This document shows positions 55,492 through 63,706 of a stretch of DNA of 64,000 nucleotides, one piece after another. The position numbers and the translations under genes were made by a program. The notes below the pieces were generated by a model, which saw only the letters and a list, made by a program, of their open reading frames with translations, made no database searches and was not told where the DNA came from. This DNA comes from Helicobacter cetorum (lineage in GTDB: Bacteria; Campylobacterota; Campylobacteria; Campylobacterales; Helicobacteraceae): contig NZ_FZMR01000006.1 of NCBI RefSeq assembly GCF_900198405.1, positions 1-64,000 on the forward strand, read 5' to 3'. Each line of letters begins with the position of its first letter. Positions within the stretch are counted from its first letter, which is position 1.

Positions 55492-55887
55492 ATGAACGCA
55501 CCCTTTGATAAATGGAACGAACAAAAGAAACAAATCCATACTAAGCCCCCTAGACGCACCATAGTAGCTGGGAGTATTTATTGGGTTAGCATTGGCTATA
55601 ACATAGGCTATGAAGTCTATGGAAAGTCTAATGATTTTGTAAGACCTGTCTTAGTAGTGAGAAAAATCTCTAAATCTCTTTTTCTAGGTATTCCCTTAAG
55701 CAGTAAAACACATAAAAAAGCACGCCCTTATCATTATTCTTTTATAGATAGCAACCATACCGAACAAATGGCTCTATTGCACCAACTAAGAGTGTTTGAT
55801 ATTAGGCGTAGGCGCAACAAACTCGCTGAAGTATCAAGTGAGACTTTAGAAATTCTAAAAGAAAGAATAAGAGAAGAAATCATATAA
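55492..55887 (+). CDS. PemK/MazF-family toxin
   Basis: 131 residues from ATG 55492, six bases after virB6; a TTG at 55477 overlapping virB6 is possible. MazF-type enzymes cut mRNA. The family pattern is visible: RRTIVAGSIYWVSIGYNIGYEVYGKSNDFVRPVLVVRK (strand, G-x-x-x-R-P-V-L-V-V), LGIPLSSKTH and ALLHQLRVFDIRRRRNKLAEVS, which holds the late conserved Gln/Leu/Arg-Asp segment. No antitoxin gene lies directly before it; the preceding gene is virB6. It may be controlled by an antitoxin elsewhere or be a T4SS-linked relic. Confidence 0.8.
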   Translation: MNAPFDKWNEQKKQIHTKPPRRTIVAGSIYWVSIGYNIGYEVYGKSNDFVRPVLVVRKISKSLFLGIPLSSKTHKKARPYHYSFIDSNHTEQMALLHQLRVFDIRRRRNKLAEVSSETLEILKERIREEII

Positions 55888-55897
55888 GAGAATACTC

Positions 55898-55915
55898 CCT
55901 ACTACTAGGTAGGGT
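55898..55915 (+). terminator. Hairpin after the PemK/MazF gene
   Basis: CCCTAC pairs with GTAGGG across a 6-base loop in CCCTACTACTAGGTAGGG, ten bases past the stop codon. There is no clean T run behind it, so termination is uncertain. Confidence 0.35.
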
Positions 55916-55992
55916 AACTTACCTCTAAGGGAAAGCTCTCGCCCAACCAAATGGGTTACGCTTGCCATTATACCCAAACTTTCTAAACTTTC

Positions 55993-56696
55993 TTATTCAA
56001 TCTTTAATTTAGAGCTGTTACTAGCACTGCTAGAGCCACTTTGAGCTTTAGATTTAGGGAAACCATATTGATTGAGACTTGCTTGATAAGCTTGGCTCAA
56101 CTGATTGTTTAACTTTTGCATTTGGACATTTTGCTCGGCTACAGGCTTAACATTATTCACATAGCCATGTTGTTCTTGATAGTCTTTAGCCAGCATGTTA
56201 GAAATTAGGCTCATAGTCTCGTTTAAAAAAGTGAGATTGCTCGCAATATCTTTGATATAATCAATCGTTAGCATTTCAAATTTTTGTTTCATATTGGCAT
56301 AGACTTGAGCTTGTTTGGCTTTATCTGTGCCTGCTTTTTGAAGCTCTTTGGCTAATTCGCCTTTATAATTAAGTAATTCATTATTTAATTGCTCGGTGAT
56401 GTATTTCATAGGATAGCAAGTGGTTTTTCCGCTATCACTCACTACTTTTTTACAGAACTTGCCTTGATACTTCATATCCTCTACGCCTAAGCTTTCTAAC
56501 TGCTGGATTTGTCTGTTGATTAAAGGCGCACTTCTTGCAAAAAGCTCAGCTTGGATATTAGCCTCTAATTGAGCGGAAAGTTTGGCTAGTTAGACTATAA
56601 GACAAGCTATCCGCAAAATTTCTCGTGCTTTTAAAGACTGCGGTATTTTGCTTACCTGTTTTAACAAAGGGTAAATTCTTGGCTTTAGCCACAACC
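55993..56696 (-). pseudogene. Frameshifted secreted-type T4SS component (VirB5-like), 5' end missing
   Basis: Minus strand. One frame (about 56696 down to 56560) reads KNLPFVKTGKQNTAVFKST and ends SLTSQTFRSIRG at a stop; the continuation is in another frame from about 56591 (KLSAQLEANIQAELFARSAP) through VEDMKYQGKFCKKVVSDSGKTTC and the long helical QLNNELLNYKGELAKELQKA to the stop at 55993. The junction around 56590 is a frameshift. Helical, with one Cys pair and a Ser-rich tail (SGSSSASNSSK), it resembles the helical periplasmic T4SS proteins of H. pylori plasticity zones, but VirB5 identity is a guess. The true 5' end is lost at the parA junction. Confidence 0.6.
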
Positions 56697-56700
56697 TTAA

Positions 56701-57048
56701 CTAGCTAAATACCTATTAGATACCGCCGTGCTGTTAGAAATGTTAGAAAGAGTGAGTGATATTCAAACGCTCAATGAGAACTTAAAAGTCTATATTGTAA
56801 TGAATCGCATTCCCACCATTCCTACCCTTAAAGAGAAAAAGGCTCTCATTGATTTTATCAAGGAAAATAATGCGAATGAGAGCATATTTTTAATGAACAA
56901 TATACTGAGCGAGAGAATTGCCTATAAGCGTTCAGTGATCGAGGGCTTAGGAGTTATGGAAAGAAAAGATAGTAAGGCTAAAAATGAATGGGAGTTCTTT
57001 TTACAAAGAGCTAGAAAGCTATTTAAATTTAGAGACAAAGGAACAATA
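56701..57048 (+). pseudogene. C-terminal fragment of ParA-type partition ATPase
   Basis: An open frame with no start begins after a stop at 56698-56700 (LLDTAVLLEMLERVSDIQTLN) and continues with LKVYIVMNRIPTIPTLKEKK and NNILSERIAYKRSVIEGLGV, which matches the last third of the ParA/MinD-type ATPases encoded on Helicobacter plasticity-zone elements (VNR of the switch region followed by R-xxY-xx-S-xxxGLGV). The Walker A part is missing; the sequence to the left belongs to the opposing pseudogene. It runs in frame into the next gene without a stop. Confidence 0.75.
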
Positions 57049-57252
57049 ATGAATTTTAAAAATACCAAGCAAAAAGATGGGAAGAAAATTTTTACCATTT
57101 CTTTATCTATAAAGACCATGCAAGATTTAGAAGTTTATCTTAAAGAATTTGGCATATTCAATGAGAATAAAAGCTCATTTATTCAAGAGGCCATAGAAGA
57201 ACATTTAAAACGCAAAAAAACACATTGGAAGAAAGATTGTCAGATCTTATAA
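57049..57252 (+). CDS. Small ribbon-helix-helix-like protein downstream of parA
   Basis: 67 codons from an ATG at 57049 with AAAGGA six bases upstream, in frame with the parA fragment (so a fusion product is also possible). The product contains KIFTISLSIKTMQDLEVYL and FNENKSSFIQEAIEEHLKRKK, i.e. a beta-strand then helix, turn, helix with the SxFIxEAI pattern of the CopG/RHH DNA-binding proteins. A partition-partner role beside parA is likely from position. No obvious partner for it remains after the loss of the ParA N-terminus. Confidence 0.6.
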   Translation: MNFKNTKQKDGKKIFTISLSIKTMQDLEVYLKEFGIFNENKSSFIQEAIEEHLKRKKTHWKKDCQIL

Positions 57253-57291
57253 AAAAATTGTAACAAAACAATTAAATAAGGGAGCAAAAAC

Positions 57292-57492
57292 ATGAAAGAA
57301 GAACCAACTTCAGCCGAATTAGAAGTTATTTCTAATATTGAAATGCATTATGGTGGGGGGTCATTGTCTATGAATATGAAATACATCAATGAAGTCCTTA
57401 GATTAAAAGTAACGACTTATCTAATCAGCGCTCTTTTATCTCAAGCTACGCTTTTAGAGAGGGTGTATTACAAACTCTCTAACCATGTTTAG
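57292..57492 (+). CDS. Small hypothetical protein (66 residues)
   Basis: GGGAG six bases before the ATG and clear coding character. Starts MKEEPTSAELEVISNIEMHY, then a Gly-rich turn and a helix ending YYKLSNHV. No signal peptide or family recognised. Its stop codon overlaps the start of the next gene, so the two are translationally coupled. First of four small genes in a row after parA. Confidence 0.6.
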   Translation: MKEEPTSAELEVISNIEMHYGGGSLSMNMKYINEVLRLKVTTYLISALLSQATLLERVYYKLSNHV

Positions 57493-57667
57493 TGAGCAAC
57501 ATTTAAACTTTTTAAAAAAAGATATTTTTATTGCAGATAGATTAGTGGTTCTAAAAGGCCCTCATATCTTCTTATTAAAGAACATTGAAGAAATCCATGA
57601 ATTTTTAGATGGGTTTAATGAAAATGATTTGATTTTTGAAAAGGTTTTTTACAGGCACAGCCACTAG
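57485..57667 (+). CDS. Small hypothetical protein (60 residues)
   Basis: The ATG lies inside the last codons of the preceding gene (8-base overlap). Product is acidic with FIADRLVVLKGPHIFLLKNIEEIHEFLDGFNEND. Not recognised. Coding status is supported by the coupling and by its codon use, which is like its neighbours. Confidence 0.5.
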   Translation: MFSEQHLNFLKKDIFIADRLVVLKGPHIFLLKNIEEIHEFLDGFNENDLIFEKVFYRHSH

Positions 57668-57687
57668 CAGTCGCATACATAAATGGC

Positions 57688-58041
57688 ATGGTTTTTAGAA
57701 ATAGAGTAGATAAAATCTATTTAAATGAATTAAAAAAATCAGCAAATCATTATACAACTTTTAGAAATACTTATGCAATAGAAGCTTTAGAAATCTTAGG
57801 TTATAAAGAGGTCTTTGAAAGTCTTTCTGGTTATAGGTTGCATAGTAAAGTTAAAAGCTATATTGAACAAATTAGGGGCGTTCAAATTGAAATAAATCAT
57901 TTTAGACTTAGAAGAGGCTGCTATGGTAAAAGAAAAAAGCCACGATACGACCTTTCAAATTTTGACCCTAGATTAAAAAGCCTAGAACAAAGAAAAGTTG
58001 AATTACAAATCCAACTTAAAGAAATAGAAAATGAAATTTAA
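57688..58041 (+). CDS. Hypothetical basic coiled-coil protein (117 residues)
   Basis: Frame from ATG 57688 to TAA. A basic middle part (RLRRGCYGKRKKPRYDLSN) and a Lys/Glu helical end (LEQRKVELQIQLKEIENEI). No signal peptide. Unknown; part of the run of small genes. A nucleic-acid-binding role is possible from the charge, but there is no motif to support it. Confidence 0.5.
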   Translation: MVFRNRVDKIYLNELKKSANHYTTFRNTYAIEALEILGYKEVFESLSGYRLHSKVKSYIEQIRGVQIEINHFRLRRGCYGKRKKPRYDLSNFDPRLKSLEQRKVELQIQLKEIENEI

Positions 58042-58064
58042 GAAATAAGATATAAGGAGCTAGT

Positions 58065-58214
58065 ATGAGAATGGAAGAAATGCAATCAATATATGACACA
58101 ATAAACAACATAGTGCCATTTATGATGATGTTTGTTTATCTGCCTTTGTTTGCTTGGACTTTGAATCAAAAAGAACAAGATAATGAAGTCCAAGAAACAA
58201 GAACTAAGGAGTAA
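58065..58214 (+). CDS. Small single-span membrane protein (49 residues)
   Basis: ATG 58065 with AAGGAG seven bases upstream, to TAA at 58212-58214. The product MRMEEMQSIYDTINNI is followed by one hydrophobic span (VPFMMMFVYLPLFAWTL) and a charged tail (NQKEQDNEVQETRTKE). The strong ribosome site and the single clean span support a real gene, perhaps part of the transfer region or of an exclusion function. Family not recognised. Confidence 0.6.
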   Translation: MRMEEMQSIYDTINNIVPFMMMFVYLPLFAWTLNQKEQDNEVQETRTKE

Positions 58215-58218
58215 ATCA

Positions 58219-58763
58219 ATGAGAACAAAATACTTTTTTGTAGAAAATGTGGTTCATTTTAAAAAAACACACCAATAAGTCATTTTACAAACAATTTAAA
58301 TTTGGCATTATCTAATGGCTCTTTGGAGCAAAAATCACAATCATTGACGCTCTTGGAGAAGTGTTTGAATATGAAGCTTCAAAACCCCATGCTTTTGAGA
58401 CCGCTCAGATTGACTGGGCTATGGTAAGATTTGAAGTAGAGTTTATGAATTTACTTTGCCCTATTGATATTAAAAAAACAATTCCCAAAGATTTTGAAGT
58501 TGTCTCACAACAAATGGTTTTTTAGCCATAATCCTAACCCCAACGACACTGAAAAGCTGGTGCGTTTTATGCTCTATAAATATTTCGGGCATGAAGATGA
58601 AACTCATTTGCGTGATGAGTTTTTAAAAACAAGTAATGATAAATTCCTTGCAAAGAGACTTCATAACAATTTTTTAGAATACCCCCAAACTTGCTCGGCT
58701 TCTGATTTGAATAAAATTTTAATAGATTATTGCTCCCCATTAGTCAAGTATGAAGAATACTAA
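58219..58763 (+). pseudogene. Decayed hypothetical gene with several breaks
   Basis: It begins as MRTKYFFVENVVHF and stops after ~19 codons. It resumes in another frame with FGAKITIIDALGEVFEYEAS and FEVEFMNLLCPIDIKKTIP up to QQMVF-stop, and continues in a third frame as SHNPNPNDTEKLVRFMLYKY through to a stop at 58763. The last shift is at a T6 run (about 58518-58524). Together the pieces would make a ~175-residue cytoplasmic protein. I do not recognise it. It is the last island gene of any size. Confidence 0.55.
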
Positions 58764-59158
58764 CCATTACTCATAGGTGTAGAAATGACAAACTTAATGC
58801 TTCAGATAGAACACGAGAAACTCGCTTGCTCTATTTAGTATGTCATTATCAAAATGAGATTTTGGAGTGTTTGAATAATGGTAAAAACTTATCGCTATTA
58901 ATATAAAAATAATCCTTAAAAGACAACAACAGAAACCAAAACTCTATAAAAAACTATAATTTTTACTTTATTTTCTATAGACAGTTTAATTAAAATAATA
59001 AAGGATATAAAATGAATTCTACAGATAATCAAATTTTAGAAAAGGAGTCTGTAATTGTAAATATCTTTGGTTCTGTTTAAAATAAGCATCGATATTTTTT
59101 AGAATAGCTTAAATTTAACGTTGTAACTTGAGAAAGAGTTATTCCTCCTTAAGTTGCC
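58764..59158. other. Intergenic region with a 22-codon frame, probable right end of the island
   Basis: No substantial gene. A frame at 59012-59080 (MNSTDNQILEKESVIVNIFG) has AAAGGA before its ATG but only 22 codons, so it may be a remnant or a peptide. I found no copy of the left-end sequence (42792-43203) here, so the right boundary cannot be fixed by repeats. Confidence 0.4.
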
Positions 59159-60558
59159 TTAAAATTTCTTTTTATCAGTGTCTTTTAAAATCTTTTCTAC
59201 AACGCCATTAATATTAGCACTTACATTTAAGAGTTTATCTGAAATAGAGATATTATTTTTAATGTCTCTATCAAATTGAGCTATCACATCATTAATTCCT
59301 AGCACACTTTCTACTTGATTTTTAATCGACTCCGAAGAATCGCTAATGCTTTGAACAAGCATGTTAATGTTGCTTTCTATCTCATTTAAAGATTTTTGCG
59401 TTCTTTCTGCTAGTTTTCTTACTTCATCAGCAACCACTGCAAAACCTCTGCCATGCTCACCAGCCCTAGCCGCTTCAATAGTAGCATTTAAAGCTAAAAG
59501 ATTAGTTTGGTCAGCTATATTTTTAATCACATCTCCAATTGCTTTAATATCTTGGCTTTGAGCAATCATATCATGGCTTTTAGAACTAATATCGTTCATG
59601 GATTCTGTAATCACACTTACAGAGCTGGTCGCATTTGTGATATTTTCAGATTGTTGTTTAGAGCTTTGGCTTAATTCATTCATTACATTTTTTTAAAAAA
59701 TTAGATTGCTCCCCTAAATCATTTGCAAAACCAAATTGAACTCTTCCTTAGTGTTGCTGTCTATAAAATCAATCACAATATCAGAACCATCGGGACTTTT
59801 AGTTTGAAAATTTTTTAAAGTAAAAAATTGTTCAGGTGTTACATAGTCTTTGATATATTGTTCTTGCCAATTAGGGTTATTTGAGTCGGCCACAATGTTC
59901 TGGTCTACCCCTATTAGAAAAGAATGATAATGCTCTGCTTTAGCAAATACCTTTTCTTGAATCTTTTTAAAAACTATGGTGATTCCAGCAACAGCAACAA
60001 TTTTATCATGCTCATCAAAAATAGGATAAACCAAACTCACTCCATAGACCTTATAGATATCCAAATAAGTATGGGTGTGAGCAATATCCCTACTACTTTT
60101 ATGACTTTTCAACACTTTTGCAACCGTTGGGTCTTTAAGTAAGCTTTTATTATTGCTTTTTGCTCTTATACTTGAACCATCTTTAAGCATTTCATAAGTA
60201 CTAACAGGTTCTTCTTTTTTCATTAAGTGCAATCATATAAACATAAGAGACAAAAGAATCAAAATGCAATAGCGTATTTGTCAGCTTATGTAAAAGTTTC
60301 TTCGTCTTTAAGGCTATCTGTATTTTTGCCAGACAAGGTGCTAGCAAATAATGCTACTCCATAAGAATCTTTATAGACTTTATCATATACTTCTTGCACA
60401 GTAGCCCTTGTAAGTTTAACCAACATTGTGTTAGCATTTTTTTTCAAAGTGCCAGAAACATTTTTCATCACAACCACTTCCAAAACACCTAAGCCAACCA
60501 ACATCAAAAGAGTTACAACGAACACGAATTTTGTACCAATTTTCAAATTTTTATACAC
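59159..60558 (-). pseudogene. Methyl-accepting chemotaxis protein, frameshifted and internally deleted
   Basis: Three pieces in order. 60558-60286 is the start MYKNLKIGTKFVFVVTLLM with the first membrane span. 60232-59714 is a sensor part (SLVYPIFDEHDKIVAVAGITI, the dCache-type beta-strand), ending at a stop after VLQMI. 59683-59159 is the cytoplasmic hairpin with [38 protein letters not shown], the fully conserved MCP tip. The pieces need frameshifts at about 60285, 60200-60232 and 59690 (the last in an A7 run), and the second span plus HAMP segment are missing. A receptor gene of normal size (about 650 codons) has decayed to ~440. Not functional. Confidence 0.85.
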
Positions 60559-60725
60559 GACATTCTCTCTTGAATTAACTAATATGAAAAAACGATTTTT
60601 TACTCTACAAAAAGAACCTTATTGATTGGCAAATAATATAATACTGAATATTTATGGAAAATTTAATCATTTAGTTTAAATCTTCATGTAGTTCTCTTCT
60701 TATTGGAGTTTTATTGACTAAAAAT

Positions 60726-62099
60726 TTAAAAGAAAAACTTCATAGAGGTCATTAAATGACTTCTGTCTTGAGAATTGGCTTTGAACTCATAATTGATTGG
60801 CATTTCATCATAAGTATAGTTGGCATTATAGCCGGCATGGGTGCTGACGACATGATAGGCAATCTTAATATCTGTAGTAAAAGTTGGACTCCAATTGTAT
60901 CCAAGGTTTAGCCCCACACTTCTTTCACTAGCTCGTGGGGAATAGGTGTATCTGCCTAAGACGCCCCATAAAAATTTCTTATGCACCCCACCGCCAAAAA
61001 TATAGCCTGTAATAGCGTCAGGAGAAATCATGTTATTCAAAACGCCTCCATACACGCTATTATCCCTAAAGCCAATAGGAATAGGGCTACCATACCAACC
61101 AATTTTAGCGTTAGCATTGCCAAAGTTTTCATAATATCCAAAGCCAAAGTTATATTCATTATAATCAAAGCGTTGATGAATAAGCAATGAAGAAGACCAT
61201 TTTCCAATCTTAGCATTACGCCAATATATATCGCTTAAATTGGAAGCACAAATAGGAAAAATTACATTGATGATAGTTTGAGAGCGTAGTCCTAAGCCTT
61301 TAAATTTAGAATTACTATCAATATAAAGGTTAATGCCCGGTGCTTCATAGGTTTTAGGCGAAAAATAAATAAAAGGTGTTACTTTAATATATTTACTATA
61401 AAAATTTATTTGTGTAGCATGAATACCAGTATTCCTAACCCTATTGCCATACTCTGTAACAATAGGAGCATACCAATCTCGTATCCATTCGCCCACTGCT
61501 AAAGCTCTTCCAAATGAACTAAACCAGTTTATGGCAATTTTAGGCGTGATTTTATAATTAAACTCAAAACCTTGAGTGTATCCACTCATAAACATTGCTT
61601 TTGAGAGATAACGCCCCAATTTCATTGAGAATTTATCCTTATAATCATAAGATAAATAAGCGCTATATAGCACATATTTGCGTGCATGTGCGTTTGCTTC
61701 AGATCGTGAATGTTTCCAAGGGGCATCACCTAAGTAACCATACCAACGCCCCATATAAATGTATATTTCAGAGCCATAAATCTTGCCACTAGATTGGTCT
61801 ATGAGAGTCTTTGTGGAATCGTAGGCTACTCCACCTAAAATCCCTCCAATACCTATTTTTATATTGTGGTTTTCTACTTTTTTGGGGAGCAAGTTAGCAT
61901 CAGCTTGGAATTTTATGGTGGTTGTTACAAAAGTTTCAGTAGGAAAAATTCCCTCTTTAGAATTAATTTTGGAATGGTTAAATCCCACTTTAGAAAATGA
62001 CTCAGCAATACCGCTAAATTTATAATCAAAAGCTTGCAAAAACGCTTGCATACAACAAAAAGGAGCGACTAAAGCCAATATTCTTTGTGAGACTAACAC
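60726..62099 (-). CDS. Hof-family outer membrane protein (copy 1)
   Basis: About 457 residues from GTG at 62099, ten bases after AAAGG; TTG 62108 is possible but too close to that site. A signal segment (LVAPFCCMQAFLQA) is followed by FDYKFSGIAESFSKVGFNHS. The body is a beta-barrel with repeated aromatic strands: MGRWYGYLGDAPWKHS, LGRYLSKAMFMSGYTQGFEFNY, NAKIGWYGSPIPIGFRDNSVYGG and a C-terminal MTSMKFFF with terminal Phe. It is the HofC/HofD type of Helicobacter. A close paralogue lies just upstream at 62245-63612. Confidence 0.85.
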   Translation of the reverse strand: MLVSQRILALVAPFCCMQAFLQAFDYKFSGIAESFSKVGFNHSKINSKEGIFPTETFVTTTIKFQADANLLPKKVENHNIKIGIGGILGGVAYDSTKTLIDQSSGKIYGSEIYIYMGRWYGYLGDAPWKHSRSEANAHARKYVLYSAYLSYDYKDKFSMKLGRYLSKAMFMSGYTQGFEFNYKITPKIAINWFSSFGRALAVGEWIRDWYAPIVTEYGNRVRNTGIHATQINFYSKYIKVTPFIYFSPKTYEAPGINLYIDSNSKFKGLGLRSQTIINVIFPICASNLSDIYWRNAKIGKWSSSLLIHQRFDYNEYNFGFGYYENFGNANAKIGWYGSPIPIGFRDNSVYGGVLNNMISPDAITGYIFGGGVHKKFLWGVLGRYTYSPRASERSVGLNLGYNWSPTFTTDIKIAYHVVSTHAGYNANYTYDEMPINYEFKANSQDRSHLMTSMKFFF

Positions 62100-62244
62100 G
62101 AGTAACAAACCTTTATTTTAATTACAAATATTTTAATTATTTAAAACCGCTCGTATATTAGTGCAAGTTTTATTAAAAAGGCATTAAAATGGTAATATTA
62201 AGTTTGCTAACAAAGTCTTAATAAATTTAATATAGATAAAAATA

Positions 62245-63612
62245 TCAAAAGCTGAATTTCATAGACACATACAAAGCGCTTCTATCTTGAGAAGTGGCTT
62301 TAAAATTTTTGTTATAGCCTTGATACCAATCGCTAATATTTGTTTTATAGCCTTTATGCGTATTAAGATGGTGGTATTGTAATAAAATATCAACGCTAAA
62401 AAATTGATTGTATTTATATCCAATATGAAGTCCCAAAGCTCTTTCACTTGCCCTTGGTGCATAAGTGTATTTACCTAAAATTCCCCATAAAAATTTTTTA
62501 TGCACCCCACCACAAAAGACATAGCCTGTAATGGCATTAGGAGAAATGAGATTATCTAAAAATCCATCATAAATACTATTATCTCTAAATAAAATGGGTG
62601 TAGAGCTACCATACCAGCCAATTTTAGCGTTAGCATTGCCAAAGTTTTCATAATACCCAAATCCAAAGTTATATTCATTATAATCAAAGCGTTGGTGCAA
62701 AGATAGGGAGGTTCCAAAATGTCCTATTTTAGCGTTACGCCAATATTCATTAGCCAAATAAGATGCATAAATAGGAAAAAAGATAACCACTTGAGTGAGC
62801 GACCTAAAGCCTAGTCCTTTAAATTTAGGGTTGCTATCAATGTGTGTTTCTAGGCCCGGTGCGTTATAGATTTTGGGTGAAAAATAAAAAAAAGGTGTGG
62901 TGCTAAAATATTTAGTAGAAATTTTAAGGTTTAAGGAATGAATGCCATAAAACGCTATTTTATCTTTATTATCATATGTAATAGGGGCATAAAAATCACG
63001 AATATACGCCCCAAAAGCTAAGGCTCTTCCAAAAGAACTAAACCATTTAAAACTAATTTTAGGCGTGATTTTATAATCTAATTCAAATCCTTGCGTATAT
63101 CCACTCATTAAGTGCATTTTAGATAAATAGCGCCCTAATTTGAGTTGGAATTTATTGTCATAAGAGTAGGATAAATAGGCGTTATATAGCACATAGTCTC
63201 TAGCATGCATGTTAGATAAAAAATGTGATTTTTTCCAAGGAGCATCTCCTAAAAAACCCCACCAACGCCCTAAATAAAACCAAAGCATAGTGCCATAAAC
63301 TTTTCCATTAGATTGGTCAATAAGCGTTTTAGTAGAATCATAAGCAAATGCTCCTAGCATACCGCCAAGCCCCATCTTTACACTATGATTTTCTATTTTC
63401 TTAGAGAGAAGATTAACATCTATTTGAAGTTTTGCCGTAATGGTTGAATAGGTTTCAGTAGGAAAAATCCCTTCTTTAGAATTAATTTTAGAATGGTTAA
63501 AGCCCACTTTAGAATAAGATTCAGCAATACCGCTGAATTTATAATCAAAAGCTTGCAACAAAACTTGAGTATAAAAGCATGCAAAAATACATGCCTTTGG
63601 TAAGCGTGGCAT
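62245..63612 (-). CDS. Hof-family outer membrane protein (copy 2)
   Basis: 455 residues; GAGGAATTTTAATG gives a good start. Signal MPRLPKACIFACFYTQVLLQA, then FDYKFSGIAESYSKVGFNHS, almost the same mature N-terminus as copy 1. Long blocks are shared (NSKEGIFPTET, DSTKTLIDQS, RFDYNEYNFGFGYYENFGNA, GYTQGFE). Divergence is concentrated between residues ~170-260 and 360-430, as expected of external loops. Ends VSMKFSF with terminal Phe. The tandem arrangement of two such genes is as hofC/hofD in H. pylori. Confidence 0.87.
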   Translation of the reverse strand: MPRLPKACIFACFYTQVLLQAFDYKFSGIAESYSKVGFNHSKINSKEGIFPTETYSTITAKLQIDVNLLSKKIENHSVKMGLGGMLGAFAYDSTKTLIDQSNGKVYGTMLWFYLGRWWGFLGDAPWKKSHFLSNMHARDYVLYNAYLSYSYDNKFQLKLGRYLSKMHLMSGYTQGFELDYKITPKISFKWFSSFGRALAFGAYIRDFYAPITYDNKDKIAFYGIHSLNLKISTKYFSTTPFFYFSPKIYNAPGLETHIDSNPKFKGLGFRSLTQVVIFFPIYASYLANEYWRNAKIGHFGTSLSLHQRFDYNEYNFGFGYYENFGNANAKIGWYGSSTPILFRDNSIYDGFLDNLISPNAITGYVFCGGVHKKFLWGILGKYTYAPRASERALGLHIGYKYNQFFSVDILLQYHHLNTHKGYKTNISDWYQGYNKNFKATSQDRSALYVSMKFSF

Positions 63613-63706
63613 TAAAATTCCTCTAAGCTAATCAAGCTGAGGCACATTGTATTGCAAAATTTCTAAAAATCCATTAATGATAATACAAGCAAACTTATAT
63701 AATCAC

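Noticed and set aside
59012-59080. Stand-alone peptide gene
   Set aside because: Good AAAGGA site but only 22 codons and no homologue known to me; mentioned only within the intergenic entry.
42779-59158. Insertion sequence transposases (IS605-type)
   Set aside because: None of the typical TnpA (HUH, Y1) or TnpB motifs occur in the translated frames; the only HUH protein is the relaxase.
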